Of a DNA stretch of 55,041 nucleotides, positions 1-9,556 are shown piece by piece (position 1 is the stretch's first letter; each line of letters starts with the position of its first letter). The stretch lies in contig NZ_LMTZ01000159.1 in NCBI RefSeq assembly GCF_001456025.1, positions 2,015 through 57,055 of the forward strand, in the 5' to 3' direction. The translations under genes and the position numbers were made by a program. The notes beneath the pieces were generated by a model. It did not search any database and was not told where the DNA came from. It worked only from the letters and a program-made list of their open reading frames with translations. The DNA comes from Mastigocoleus testarum BC008 (GTDB taxonomy: Bacteria > Cyanobacteriota > Cyanobacteriia > Cyanobacteriales > Nostocaceae).

Positions 1-556
1 TGTATATGAAAAAAATATGCAATTTTATAAACTGTGACACTTACGGATTCAGGATATTGAATCTTTTACAAAGGGCGTGGAGAAAACCCTGGTTTGAGCT
101 TCTCCCGAGTGTAGGTTTTTGTTTTTAATGGGACTCAGACATTTTTTAATTCAAAAAAAGCTCAAAGCTTTACAAATCAATGATTTTACTTAAATTGATT
201 TTTTCTTGACATATCTGGATTATGACTAACGCCGTGCTTTCCTAAGAGGAATTCTTAGACCTTTGAAGCTAATCCATTATCATAACTGGCTTTGAGGCTT
301 TTCGCTGTTTGTTTTTGTCTGAGTTCCGTTAGTGATTTTTATTGATGAGAAAACATGAAAATACGGAAACAAGGGAAATACTCTCATAGTATTTGGGATA
401 AAAAACTTTTCTACAAAATTTTAGTACTCAATTCAAGCGCTTAATCACCTTACCTTAATCACTCCTTTCTTAAAAACCTACACCTATCAAAGTTTTATTT
501 TGCGTGGTCGCTGCGCCGAATAGTCAGGGAATTATTGGTTCATTATTTACTTACTC
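1..556. other. Intergenic left edge, no gene seen
   Basis: No credible reading frame is seen. A possible hairpin sits at 79-105 (GGAGAA pairing with TTCTCC around an inner AAACC/GGTTT stem), followed by a T-rich tract to about 126, so it may be a terminator for a plus-strand gene left of the window. GGGACTCAGAC (about 129-140) is nearly the reverse complement of GTCTGAGTTCC near 319, so 129-330 may be one long weak inverted repeat. Function unknown. Confidence 0.35.
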
Positions 557-1561
557 TTATGATACTACGCTTGTATTCTTGTATTCCACTAACTGTTGTT
601 GCCGCCGTAGTATTCGGGAAAAATGAAACTGCAATTGACCTTGAAGTTGAGGAAACTTACTTAACATACACCATATCGCGTACAAACGTGCATCTGATGC
701 TGTCAGTCCTCTTTTGTGTCCCGACTGGTATATTCGGTAAGTCAACAAAGTATAAGCAAGCAAAAGTAATAATAAACTCACCCCAAAGGTAAACCATGCC
801 GCCAGCAAAGCAACTACAGGTAGTATCAGTCCCCAAAACCAGATGCTACGACTTTCCTTCAACCAATGTCGCTCGGGAGAGCGACCATGCAGCCAAGAAC
901 CTTCAGCATATGCATGACCCGCTCTGAGCGATCGCTTCCACCATTGTCCAAACTGACTAATTTTCGCATCGTGTACAGTCATAGGAGCATCGATCCGGAA
1001 AATTTTGCCTCCAGCTTGTCGCAAACGTACGCACAATTCTGGTTCTTCACCTGCAATTAATTTAGGATTAAATCCACCGACGGATTTAAAAGCACTGACG
1101 CGCATCATCGCATCACCACCACAGGCTTTGGCTTCTCCGATAGGAGTATCCCATTCAATATCGCAAAGACGGTTGTAAATTGAGCTGTTGGGAAATTCTT
1201 CTTTCCTTCTACCACAGACCACTACAATTTCTGGGTTTTGCTGTAATTTTTTCAGAGCAACATCCCACCATTGTTGCACAATCCGACAATCTCCATCCAC
1301 AAATTGCACAAAATCGATTTGCGGATCCATCTGCAGCAGATGTTCAAAACCTGTATTTCTTGCACGAGCAGCGGTGAATGGAATTGATAAATCTAATTCT
1401 ACAACCCCGACACCCAAAGATTGGGCTAATTGTACACTACCGTCGGTAGAACCAGAATCAATATATACAACAGTTCTATTTTCTCCAATTGCAGATAGCA
1501 GACTTTCCTTAAGACGGTTACCTTCATTTCTACCAATGACAACTACACCAACTGACGTCAT
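557..1561 (-). CDS. GT2 family glycosyltransferase, membrane-associated
   Basis: The protein has 334 residues. The N-terminal nucleotide-binding strand (VGVVVIGRNEG) is followed by IDSGSTDGS and the metal-binding acidic motif FVDGDC, the standard order of a GT-A family 2 fold. The GEEPEL motif about 100 residues later fits the acceptor/catalytic acidic region. Residues about 245-275 form a hydrophobic segment (two closely spaced helices), so the enzyme probably sits on the inner membrane and uses a nucleotide sugar made in the cytoplasm. The start has a good ribosome binding site (GAGGAA, about 4 bases before ATG). It lies at the edge of the exopolysaccharide region and is separated from the plus-strand acyltransferase by about 600 bases. 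The sugar donor and acceptor cannot be read from the sequence. Confidence 0.88.
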   Translation of the reverse strand: MTSVGVVVIGRNEGNRLKESLLSAIGENRTVVYIDSGSTDGSVQLAQSLGVGVVELDLSIPFTAARARNTGFEHLLQMDPQIDFVQFVDGDCRIVQQWWDVALKKLQQNPEIVVVCGRRKEEFPNSSIYNRLCDIEWDTPIGEAKACGGDAMMRVSAFKSVGGFNPKLIAGEEPELCVRLRQAGGKIFRIDAPMTVHDAKISQFGQWWKRSLRAGHAYAEGSWLHGRSPERHWLKESRSIWFWGLILPVVALLAAWFTFGVSLLLLLLAYTLLTYRIYQSGHKRGLTASDARLYAIWCMLSKFPQLQGQLQFHFSRILRRQQQLVEYKNTSVVS

Positions 1562-2169
1562 AATTTTCCTCGCTGGTTAATTTACGTGTTATTTTTTTAC
1601 CTTAATATCTTTAAAAGTCAAAAAATTTTAATTTTGACAGTACAGCATTTTTAGTAAGTCAAGAGATGTAATAAAAAAATAAATATTCTTAAATTTATGA
1701 TTTTTTTATTTGTGAGCTTAAATTGTTACCCACAATTTTAATTTATTGAAAACTAAAATTACTTCTAATGTTTCTGGATGACAATTATCAGATCAAATAG
1801 AATTGCTTTTTCTTTTTACATTTTTCTGTTTTAATCGTCCAATAGTCCATTCTTTAACTATACTCAGGATGGAAGACTTCAGCTTTTTTCTATTTCAGAA
1901 TAATATGTTAGGCATCTTAGCACACAGTGCTTATTCAAAATTTATTTTTTCTATAAATCTTAGTCATAAAGTTATTATTAGCACTCATAAATAACGAGAA
2001 ACATAGCTTTTAGAGATAACAAAATAATTGTATAGTTATTATTGATACCCTTTGATACACCTTTTTAAAACTCATCAAAATTAGTGTTGTATCGCTCGAT
2101 TAATTAAAGCCAAAAAATTAGTCGCAACTTAAATTTAGTCTCCCAGTTTAGTAAATAGTTCGTAACTCC
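1562..2169. other. AT-rich intergenic region between divergent genes
   Basis: This 608-base stretch separates two divergently transcribed genes, so it should contain promoters for both. The only open frame (1803-1994, plus) is a short, Phe-rich reading of AT-rich sequence without a ribosome binding site, and I do not call it. No repeat or RNA structure stands out. Confidence 0.5.
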
Positions 2170-2838
2170 ATGAAAACAGCACTTGCTTTGGAAAACACTA
2201 ATCATGTTATCCAACGTCAAAAAATCACGGCACACATAGTAACCAGTTTGTTAGGAGGTATTCCCCGTCCTTTAGGGACTATCATGAGACAGTTTTTGTA
2301 CAAAATAATATTTGCACGTATGGGACGAAATGTTTACATTCAAGCAGGTTCAGAGTTTTTAGGTGCTAATGCCATTGAGATTGGCAATGACGTCAAGATT
2401 ATGCGAGACGTTCGCTTGAATGTGAAGACAACCAATAGTTTTATTCGCTTGGGCAACAGAGTTTGTCTGGATCGAGGTGTTGATATCAATGTTGCTGGAG
2501 AAGATTGTTCGATCGAAATTGGCGATAGTTCTTATTTAGGACCGTATGTTTGTATGAGCGGACCTGGTCATATCAAAATCGGTCAGCAATGCCTAATCGC
2601 TTCGCAAACGGGCATATATGCTAACAATCACAGAGAATATGGACTGAGCAGAGAAGGAATTACCATTGAAGATAACTGTTGGTTGGGTACAGGGGTTAGA
2701 ATTTTGGACGGAGTAACTATAGGTCGTGGTAGTGTAGTTGGGGCGGGAGCTGTAGTAACTAAGGATATCCCTCCTTATTCTGTAGCTGTTGGAGTACCAG
2801 CAAAAAGAATAAAAGCCAGTAAGGGTGGTTGTGTTTGA
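2170..2838 (+). CDS. Hexapeptide-repeat (left-handed beta-helix) acyltransferase
   Basis: The protein has 222 residues. From about residue 55 to the C-terminus it shows imperfect hexapeptide repeats ([LIV]-G-X4) such as IEIGNDVKI, IRLGNRVCL, IEIGDSSYL, IKIGQQCLI and VTIGRGSVVGAGAVVTKDIP, ending in the usual VGVPAKRI tail of the xenobiotic/maltose/NodL-type acetyltransferases. The NNHREYG segment (about residue 157) carries the histidine usually used as catalytic base. These enzymes move acetyl or other acyl groups from CoA to sugars, so it probably decorates a glycan made by neighbouring genes. No clear ribosome binding site is seen before the ATG. Substrate unknown. Confidence 0.85.
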   Translation: MKTALALENTNHVIQRQKITAHIVTSLLGGIPRPLGTIMRQFLYKIIFARMGRNVYIQAGSEFLGANAIEIGNDVKIMRDVRLNVKTTNSFIRLGNRVCLDRGVDINVAGEDCSIEIGDSSYLGPYVCMSGPGHIKIGQQCLIASQTGIYANNHREYGLSREGITIEDNCWLGTGVRILDGVTIGRGSVVGAGAVVTKDIPPYSVAVGVPAKRIKASKGGCV

Positions 2839-2879
2839 TGTTTTTATCTGGTAAAGAGTTTTAGTATTTGTTTTAGATT

Positions 2880-2943
2880 TATAGTTTTTTGAACTATAGT
2901 TTTTTTTTGAGCTATAGTTTCTTTGAGTTATGCTTTTTTAAAC
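2880..2943. repeat. Degenerate tandem repeat, 15-18-bp unit, 4 copies
   Basis: Four units begin at 2880, 2895, 2913 and 2929, each of the form TATAG-T-run-GAAC/GAGC, downstream of the acyltransferase stop. Unit length varies through the T-run. Confidence 0.7.
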
Positions 2944-3077
2944 TACAAATTTATTAGTTTCCCGATTATTACTTTGCCAAAATAAGGCTAAAATTTTGAA
3001 GCTTGAAGGCTAAAGTAATCCTGAAAGCAGCAATAAAATTAAATTGTATATGGGTGTTGAATCTCTAAAGGAGTATT

Positions 3078-4070
3078 ATGTCCGATAAATGTCAGACTTC
3101 TTTTGTCTGCTGCGTTGAGTCTGGTGCGCTTGAGAATTATACGTTGCGAATGATAGAGAGTCTGCGAAAATGGGGAGGAAAGTTTGCGGATGCGCCAATA
3201 TATGCTGTGACTCCTCGCTTTGGACCTCCTTTATCGCAACATACAAAGAATACCTTTGCTCGTTTGAACGTCAATCATATTCGCTGTAATCCTCGAACCA
3301 ATTATTCATGGCTTGGTTTTTTGAATAAACCTTTGGCTCTAGTTGCTGCAGAAGAATGCATAACATCCGAGTCAGTTTGCTGGCTGGATAGCGATGTTTT
3401 GATTTTAGGCGAACCAGAGGAGCTAATCTTCAAGGAAGGGGAAGATTTTGTAGCTTGTGCTTCTGACAAAAATATTGGAAGTGCGGGATTAGAAGACCCC
3501 CAAGATAAATTTTGGAAAGAACTCTACACAATATTCGATTTAAATATTGAAAATATTCCCTGGATAGTAACAGAAAGAGAAAAGAAAAATATTCGTATTT
3601 ACTGGAATAGTGGAGTTTTTGCATATCGCCGATCCTTAGGATTGGCAAAAGATTATCTCCAAGTATGTTTTGACATTCTTAATGCTGAAATTGCAAACCA
3701 TGAATCCAGTATTTTCTTTCACGAGCAAGTGGCTTTAGTTTTAGCCATGCTCAAAAGAGATCTGAAGTGGCGTGCTTTACCTTACTCCTATAACTATGGC
3801 ATGGGTAGTAAGACTCACAGCCAATGGTACAGTGAAGAACAGTTCAAAGCTACTAAAATAGTCCATTACCATGATGCTATGTGGCCCTGGTTTTGGGAAA
3901 CCTTTGTTGATTGTTTGGATCAGGCTCATCCACCGGTTGCTCAATGGTTAAAACCTCTTGGTCCATTAAAAAACGAAGCACCCATACAGTGGCGTGCTAC
4001 AAGTAAATTGCTTAAAGAAGTGCGATCGCGGCAATTAAATAATTACACCAAAGCATGTAGGGTTTTGTAG
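3078..4070 (+). CDS. GT-A-like glycosyltransferase of unknown specificity
   Basis: The protein has 330 residues. It has no signal peptide or membrane segment. The CWLDSDVLIL motif near residue 100 is a DxD-type metal/nucleotide-sugar site like that of GT8-related enzymes. The preceding FLNKPLAL and the later YWNSGVFAYRR resemble the family pattern in which an N-S-G-V/F stretch follows the DxD by about 80 residues, and HYHDAMWPW near the C-terminus could supply the second metal-binding histidine. The start has a strong ribosome binding site (AAAGGAG, 5 bases before ATG). It stands alone on the plus strand beside the acyltransferase and near glycan genes, which supports a glycosyl-transfer role. 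Family assignment is inference. Confidence 0.7.
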   Translation: MSDKCQTSFVCCVESGALENYTLRMIESLRKWGGKFADAPIYAVTPRFGPPLSQHTKNTFARLNVNHIRCNPRTNYSWLGFLNKPLALVAAEECITSESVCWLDSDVLILGEPEELIFKEGEDFVACASDKNIGSAGLEDPQDKFWKELYTIFDLNIENIPWIVTEREKKNIRIYWNSGVFAYRRSLGLAKDYLQVCFDILNAEIANHESSIFFHEQVALVLAMLKRDLKWRALPYSYNYGMGSKTHSQWYSEEQFKATKIVHYHDAMWPWFWETFVDCLDQAHPPVAQWLKPLGPLKNEAPIQWRATSKLLKEVRSRQLNNYTKACRVL

Positions 4071-4574
4071 ATGGGTTTTTTAGCACGAAAATTCTAGACA
4101 GATGAGCTTAGTTTAGCTGAATCAAGGAAGAGGTTAAAAGCTTTGACCTAGCGGTTAAGTACAAAATTGCAGTCAGCCTGAGAAGGTACTTTCCTTAACT
4201 GGAGCCAAAGATACTCTATGGTTGATGTAATCCCTATATAGCAATCCTAAACGATTTTATGAGAATAAATTATGTAGAGACTTTACATGGGAGGTCTCTA
4301 CATGGGATTTACTAAATAAGTCTAAAACCTTTATGTAGCGCTATGTGCAAGTGAAAAGTCATTAGGATAGCGTGTCCGTAGGACATAAGCCTAATACGTA
4401 TGGCTTTTAGGGTTAATATATGTCCTAACTTAGCTTGTTAGTGCTAAATTCAAGTTTAATCAAAAATTTGTAGAGACATATAATTGCTGCAAAATATACA
4501 TATTATACATTTTCGCAATTTTATGCTGATAGTATTTTATCGCTCCAATAATTTAATTTATAGGATTTTGTGAT
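4071..4574. other. Repeat-rich intergenic region
   Basis: This non-coding stretch between convergent genes is a patchwork of short dispersed repeats. GCAATCCTAAACGATTT near 4241 recalls the end of the element at 23714-23887. A 10-bp perfect inverted repeat lies at 4272-4303, and 4336-4358 matches one arm of the element at 46806-46895 on the other strand. No gene is seen. Confidence 0.55.
4272..4303. repeat. Short palindromic repeat (GTAGAGAC type)
   Basis: ATGTAGAGAC (4272-4281) pairs perfectly with GTCTCTACAT (4294-4303) around a 12-base loop. A sister palindrome with TAGAGAC arms lies at 46915-46940, so this is a dispersed small hairpin repeat. Confidence 0.75.
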
Positions 4575-5813
4575 TCAAACAGAAAGTACAGTCGTAACAA
4601 AAAGTACCCAGTATATGTTACTTTTATAGAGCAAATAGCTTTCCATTATATTGTTCATAAATAGGAACAAAAGAAAAGCTATGTACCATAAATTTTCTGG
4701 ACGCACTGCGGCGTAAGCCCTTTGAAGACTTTTGAAATATGTTTTGAAAAAAATGATTGTAAATAACGCGAAGCCTATCAAGCCAACATCAAGGGCTAAA
4801 TCAATAAAACCGTTATGGGCATGAGGTGGAACGAAATTCTCAGTCACAGCACGACCTGCTTCTACTGCATATGGACTTCCTGGGGCCCAAAATGCTGTAC
4901 GTCCGTAACCCAACAACGGTCTATCCATTAATCTAGTGAGAGTTACCCCCCACATCAAGGTGCGTCCGGTTAAAGTTGGGTCTTTTCCAAGACCAGCCAA
5001 GATATCTACCCAGTAAGCAAAAACTATTGTTCCGACACATCCTAATAACAAAATACCTATATCCAAAAATAATACCGTGACTTTGCCACGCCAGCGATAT
5101 TTACGGTAGAAAAACAAAGTTAGGAAGAGTAAAAACACCATGGTCAAGGAAGTTTTGGAAGTCGAAAGCAAAATCAAAGCAATCGACATAAACAAACATA
5201 TCCATTTCAAAAAGCGGTGAATTGGCCGCACAGGCACAAATACAAATGCCAATGTAGCCAAAATCATCATACTTCCTAAGTTGTTTTTATAGCCATATAC
5301 TCCTTTCCAAGCACCGGGGTGGTCTGCTCCGTGAATACCAATTTCAGGTACAGCAAGAGCAACAATAAAGCTCATCACAGCACCAATAGCAAAAGATAAA
5401 GCTATAAGTTTGAGCTGTTGCCTCAGGTCAAATCTGGCAGCAAAATATAAACCAAAGGTACTCATTTGCAGAACCTCTCGATTATCAGCCAAAGTTGATG
5501 GCAAATAATCAGACCACAGAAATGACAATAGGAGTATCCCAATGAGGACCCAAAGGAGTTTACTGCGACATGCTATTTTTCGGGTACTTCTGTGACGGAA
5601 AATCATCAATACCGTTGGTCCTAACCATACAATGTATCTGACGATTGAGACCACACTCGTTGGTGCGATTTGAGCAAACATACCAGAAAAAAATAACAAC
5701 CCTAAAACGGCGATTATTTTTTCCACTTTGTCCAGAGTTGGTTGTGGCATGTGAGAAGATTGCTCTGAGGAAGTATATTGATTTTTGTCCTGCGCTTTCG
5801 CTCCAATTTGCAT
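4575..5813 (-). CDS. O-antigen ligase/polymerase family membrane protein (Wzy/WaaL-like)
   Basis: The protein has 412 residues and about ten hydrophobic helices spread along its length. The large periplasmic loop contains TLTGRTLMWG, RPLLGYGRTAFW and PPHAHNGFIDLALDVGLIGF. The H-x-H-N-x-F/Y-hydrophobic signature with the preceding GR...W motif is the hallmark of the Wzy_C/O-antigen ligase superfamily. Such enzymes polymerise undecaprenyl-linked repeat units or ligate glycans at the outer face of the inner membrane. It is the last gene of the minus-strand glycan series and follows a GT4 enzyme after about 160 bases. Whether it is polymerase or ligase cannot be decided. No strong ribosome binding site precedes the ATG. 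Confidence 0.85.
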   Translation of the reverse strand: MQIGAKAQDKNQYTSSEQSSHMPQPTLDKVEKIIAVLGLLFFSGMFAQIAPTSVVSIVRYIVWLGPTVLMIFRHRSTRKIACRSKLLWVLIGILLLSFLWSDYLPSTLADNREVLQMSTFGLYFAARFDLRQQLKLIALSFAIGAVMSFIVALAVPEIGIHGADHPGAWKGVYGYKNNLGSMMILATLAFVFVPVRPIHRFLKWICLFMSIALILLSTSKTSLTMVFLLFLTLFFYRKYRWRGKVTVLFLDIGILLLGCVGTIVFAYWVDILAGLGKDPTLTGRTLMWGVTLTRLMDRPLLGYGRTAFWAPGSPYAVEAGRAVTENFVPPHAHNGFIDLALDVGLIGFALFTIIFFKTYFKSLQRAYAAVRPENLWYIAFLLFLFMNNIMESYLLYKSNIYWVLFVTTVLSV

Positions 5814-5973
5814 TTTATACTTGCTTTGCTTGCAAAAATTAAAATCGGTGGTTATTACTATCAGCGCCCCTGGAGTATTCTTCCGAAGGGTAGCGCTATA
5901 TAGTACTTAAAATCAAAACTGGAATAAAAACTATTAATCCCTGATATGTAACCAATAACGAATACTAAAGTCA

Positions 5974-7200
5974 CTAGATACCGGTAGTCTTTAATTTTCT
6001 TACTTCTTTACCTTCCTGTATTGCTAATAGTATATTTTTGAGAGCAGTTCCCCAACTTTTCTCCAAATCATAAAATTGTTCTTTTACCCTAAAACAAGCT
6101 TGTCTTTTTGTTTCGTAAAGCTCAGGTTTTTGATACAGTTCCAGTAATGCATCGCCATAGGCTTTAATGTCATTAGGTGGTACTTCCATAACCGCATCTT
6201 GGACATAACATAAAGCTGGACAAACGGCAGAAGTGACGACTGGACGATGAGCAAGAATACTTTCCCCTACTACGCGGTTGAAACCTTCAACAAAATCAGT
6301 TCGAGTCGGAACTATAACAACATGCGAACGACCAAACATCTCTCGCATTTGCGATTTATTGCAATAACCGTGACATATAAAATTTTCTTCTACTTTAGCC
6401 TCGGAAGCTGCTAAACGTAAAGGATCTAAAGCTGAACCAGCACCACAAATATCAAATGCTATTTCTTTGATTCCCTGCTCCGAAAATCGTTTGGCAATTT
6501 CCAATAAGTCGAATACACCTTTATTTTCTTCGACTCGTCCGGCAAATAATACCCTAAAGGTTTGACCATTTTTTGGTGGTTCTGGAATATTTATAAAATC
6601 AGCTTGACGAAAGGTTGGGAAAAACTCAAAAATTGGCGGATGTTCCCCTTGTGTTAGTTCATCCACTTGTTTGGCAATATCATGGGAAACTGTTAGTATT
6701 CCTCGACATTTCTTTCTGAAAAAATAACTCCCCAGTTGCAAGCTCAGTTTATCGGCTAAACGTTTAGCCGCATACTTTCGCCATAGGACACAATGTAGGG
6801 AAGGTACCACATTAATTCCGAACCAAGAAAAAATTGGTAATAAAAACCAGTGGGTATTCCCACTAGAAATAACTGCCACATTTGCTTTAAAGCGAATTGC
6901 TCTCACAAGCAACCGTAACGCACACCAAAGTTGTTGCAAGTGATATACGATTCCAGAAGCGTTTCTTATCGGTAGAGGGCAACTTTCAACAATAAATTGC
7001 TCTTCGTGCAAATATTCCGATTTTTTTGTTGGAGCGATGATATACGCGTGAGCATCAAGAGCGCGACAAACTTCATAAAATTGTCTGCAATAAGGTACCG
7101 AAACCTGAGAAGGTACATCTTGATTCTGAATCCAGAAATTATAAGCCTCAATTACATCTTCAGGACCAGACGCATACAGAATCCGAAGCTGTTTGGGCAT
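5974..7200 (-). CDS. GT4 family glycosyltransferase (GT-B fold)
   Basis: The C-terminal half shows the glycosyltransferase group 1 pattern: FRVLFAGRVEENKG, FDICGAGSALDPL, FICHGYCNKSQMREMF, then the donor-site region VPTRTDFVEGFNRVVGES with the E-x7-E spacing. The N-terminal half is the acceptor-binding Rossmann domain. I place the start at ATG 7200, with GAGGT about 10 bases upstream. A GTG at 7239 would add 13 residues but lacks a ribosome binding site. The gene lies 76 bases after a membrane GT2 and before the O-antigen ligase-like gene, consistent with one exopolysaccharide transcript. It is predicted to be cytoplasmic and to use a nucleotide sugar. Specificity unknown. Confidence 0.88.
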   Translation of the reverse strand: MPKQLRILYASGPEDVIEAYNFWIQNQDVPSQVSVPYCRQFYEVCRALDAHAYIIAPTKKSEYLHEEQFIVESCPLPIRNASGIVYHLQQLWCALRLLVRAIRFKANVAVISSGNTHWFLLPIFSWFGINVVPSLHCVLWRKYAAKRLADKLSLQLGSYFFRKKCRGILTVSHDIAKQVDELTQGEHPPIFEFFPTFRQADFINIPEPPKNGQTFRVLFAGRVEENKGVFDLLEIAKRFSEQGIKEIAFDICGAGSALDPLRLAASEAKVEENFICHGYCNKSQMREMFGRSHVVIVPTRTDFVEGFNRVVGESILAHRPVVTSAVCPALCYVQDAVMEVPPNDIKAYGDALLELYQKPELYETKRQACFRVKEQFYDLEKSWGTALKNILLAIQEGKEVRKLKTTGI

Positions 7201-7276
7201 TATTCCAGTACCTCTGTGATTTTCAATAAATTTAAACACAATAGCTTAGGTTGCTTAATGACATCATACAAATAGC

Positions 7277-8509
7277 CTAGCCTGTTGCATTATTTTGAAT
7301 TGATTCTCTGTTTGTCCGTTCCCATACTTTTTGAGGTTTAACTAAAAACTTCAAGTAGATAGGAAGTTTCCAAAGCACGTAAATAGGGATTATCAAAAGC
7401 TTATGTAACGGAATATCGGTTCGTCCAAATTTTGCCCAAGCTATACCAATTGCTAATAACAAACAACAACCAGCAACTGTTAAAATTATCGCTGGGATCC
7501 AAGAAATTCCTAAAACTCCCACCAATAAAGAAATCCCTAAAACACCAGACCATATAACTACTAACAAAGATAGGGGTGGTACGGATAAATCTAGCGCACT
7601 CAAAAACAATCGCAATCTTTTTTGCTGCAATGCTTCTAAAAGCATCTGGGGGACATAAGTAAACAAAGTTTGTAAGTGACCGTGCTCCCAACGAGTTCTT
7701 TGTTTTGTCGCAGTTTCATCGTTTGAAGGTAAATATCCTTTAACAATAGCTCGAGAACAAAAAACTGGTTCGTATCCAGCAAGGGTTAGATCCATACCAA
7801 GCTTCATATCTTCAGTGATATGACCGCTAGCAAGGTCAATGCTCCGGATAACCTTCCAAGGAAAAGCCATTCCTGTCCCAGTTAACAAACAAGGTAATCC
7901 CAAACGTTTTAATCCCTCAAAACGGACTAAATTTTTAACTTTGAAAGCAAAGGTAGAAATTAAATCCTTATATCTAGGGTTGGGAGGAGTTTCCATCAAA
8001 TAACTTGCTTGTACTGGTTTTCCTGTAGATATGACTTGAGCAACGAGTATGTCGATCGCATTAGTTTCGACGTAGCAGTCAGCATCTACGAATATAACCA
8101 CATCAGGTGGATCGTTTTCTAAAAAATTCAATCCATAGTCTAAGGCATAACCTTTACCCTTGAGGTCGGAATTGTGACGTTCGATGACTGTTGCGCCTGC
8201 AACACGAGCTATTTCTGCTGTTCTATCTTGACAGTTATCAGCAATTACAACCACCCGATCTTCAGGTTGTAGGGCCTGAGACAGTTGTTTAAGAGTAGCA
8301 CAAATAACACTTTCTTCATCATGGGCGGGAATTAAAATTGTAACCTTGGTTCCCTCTGGCCTATTTTTACCACCAGGTTGTGTATTAACTGGGAATAGGG
8401 CTAAGAAGCACTCAATGAAAAGCATTAAGCATGGGATCAATACAATTATTGCTCCAGCTATTAACAGACTCTCGGTAGCAAAAATAATCATATTATTTAC
8501 GGAAATCAC
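7277..8509 (-). CDS. Membrane GT2 glycosyltransferase
   Basis: The protein has 410 residues: an N-terminal helix (about 8-38), a family 2 catalytic domain, and three or four helices from about residue 300 onward. Catalytic signatures in order are VTILIPAHDEESVI, VVIADNCQDRTAEIA, VVIFVDADCYVE (DxD), HITEDMKLGMDLTLAGY (the acidic TED base) and KQRTRWEHGHLQT, a Q-R-x-R-W-like acceptor/processive motif. This is the arrangement of processive synthase-like or N-acetylglucosaminyltransferase-like GT2 enzymes at the inner membrane. The start could be the GTG used here or ATG 8491; neither has a clear ribosome binding site. It lies 91 bases from the acetyltransferase gene upstream, in the same direction. 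Product unknown. Confidence 0.88.
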   Translation of the reverse strand: MISVNNMIIFATESLLIAGAIIVLIPCLMLFIECFLALFPVNTQPGGKNRPEGTKVTILIPAHDEESVICATLKQLSQALQPEDRVVVIADNCQDRTAEIARVAGATVIERHNSDLKGKGYALDYGLNFLENDPPDVVIFVDADCYVETNAIDILVAQVISTGKPVQASYLMETPPNPRYKDLISTFAFKVKNLVRFEGLKRLGLPCLLTGTGMAFPWKVIRSIDLASGHITEDMKLGMDLTLAGYEPVFCSRAIVKGYLPSNDETATKQRTRWEHGHLQTLFTYVPQMLLEALQQKRLRLFLSALDLSVPPLSLLVVIWSGVLGISLLVGVLGISWIPAIILTVAGCCLLLAIGIAWAKFGRTDIPLHKLLIIPIYVLWKLPIYLKFLVKPQKVWERTNRESIQNNATG

Positions 8510-8600
8510 AGGTATCTATCGCACCCCTAATTGTTTGTTTAATTACTAATGATTAGATTATTGATTGAGTTCCAGGGCAAAATGCAATTTGTCAACCAAT

Positions 8601-9179
8601 TTATTTATGAGATTTGGATTCAGTTGTAATAATTTTTGCAGGTATGCCTACAGCAGTTGCTTTACCTGGAACATCGATTAATACTACAGCATTGGCACCG
8701 ATGTTCGCTCCATCGTTAATGGTGACACTACCAAAAATTTTAGCACCGGCCCCAACATTGACATGGCGACCTAATTTTGGCGCATCAAAGGGATGTTCTA
8801 AATACCGATTACCTAAAGTTACGCCCTGACGGATGATAGAATCATCTCCAATTTCACAGTTACCATGAATTACAATTGCCCCTTGGTGTTCAAAAATAAC
8901 ACGGCGACCTAATTTCACGGAGTAAGGTAATTCAATTCCGTAGGTATTGCGAATTTTACGAAACAGCATTCTATATAAAATGCTCAGAGGCGCTCGAAGT
9001 AACTTTGGTTGAACCTTCATTCGCCAAACTCCAAAGCGATGTACCGCTACAGCACGAAATCCCGGCTTAGTCCAATCGCGTCCGTGAGCAACCCAGTCCT
9101 CATGAATTTGCTGCCAAATGCTCAAATTTGCATTTATTTTACTTTCTGTATTAATTTTGGATTTTAATTGTGTGTCCAT
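8601..9179 (-). CDS. Serine acetyltransferase-like hexapeptide acetyltransferase
   Basis: The protein has 192 residues. Residues about 90-185 are a left-handed beta-helix: LGRRVIFEHQGAIVIHGN, CEIGDDSIIRQGVTLGN, LGRHVNVGAGAKIFGSVTI, NDGANIGANAVVLIDVPG and AVGIPAKII. This resembles serine O-acetyltransferase/EpsC-like proteins, but the usual long N-terminal helical domain of CysE is short here. Variants of this type are common in polysaccharide clusters, where they acetylate sugars. Given its neighbours on both sides in the glycan series, sugar O-acetylation is more likely than cysteine synthesis. Start ATG 9179. Confidence 0.82.
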   Translation of the reverse strand: MDTQLKSKINTESKINANLSIWQQIHEDWVAHGRDWTKPGFRAVAVHRFGVWRMKVQPKLLRAPLSILYRMLFRKIRNTYGIELPYSVKLGRRVIFEHQGAIVIHGNCEIGDDSIIRQGVTLGNRYLEHPFDAPKLGRHVNVGAGAKIFGSVTINDGANIGANAVVLIDVPGKATAVGIPAKIITTESKSHK

Positions 9180-9556
9180 TATTATAGTAGTGGCTTGGAA
9201 TCAGCGTGTTAGCTTTGCGCATGCACTTTATGCTAACCCCCCGCTGTACTAATGAGGCACAGTAAGGTAAATATGCATATGGCAAAAATAAGATTTTACC
9301 CCCATTCACAATCCCAAAAGCTGTCATGGGGTAAATATATTTTGTAATGAGACTTACGCGAAAATACAAAAAGTTTGAGTAAAGATATTGCAAATACGAA
9401 TAAATACTTGCAACTATTTACTTATTTTGTGAACGCGCAAGCCGGACTGAAATAGTTTTTTTGAACTAGTTTTTCTGAAGTAGTTTTTTTGAAGCAGTTT
9501 TTTCAATTCCTTTTTTTAAGCTTGAACTATGCTGTAAAGTTCTAAACTATGACGTT
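9180..9556. other. Intergenic region with tandem repeat
   Basis: This 377-base gap lies inside the minus-strand glycan series. It contains the 14-bp tandem repeat at 9449-9504 and no credible gene; the open frame at 9151-9393 overlaps the upstream start and has no ribosome binding site. The gap may break the series into two transcripts. Confidence 0.5.
9449..9504. repeat. 14-bp tandem repeat, 4 copies
   Basis: Four consecutive 14-base units start at 9449, 9463, 9477 and 9491, of the form GAANTAGTTTTTTT with one or two differences per unit. Confidence 0.85.

Noticed and set aside
206..235. Promoter with TTGACA
   Set aside because: TTGACA is present at 206, but no -10-like hexamer sits 16-18 bases downstream and no gene follows on that strand.
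1803..1994. Plus-strand ORF MLFLFTFFCF
   Set aside because: Low-complexity AT-rich translation without a ribosome binding site or family features.
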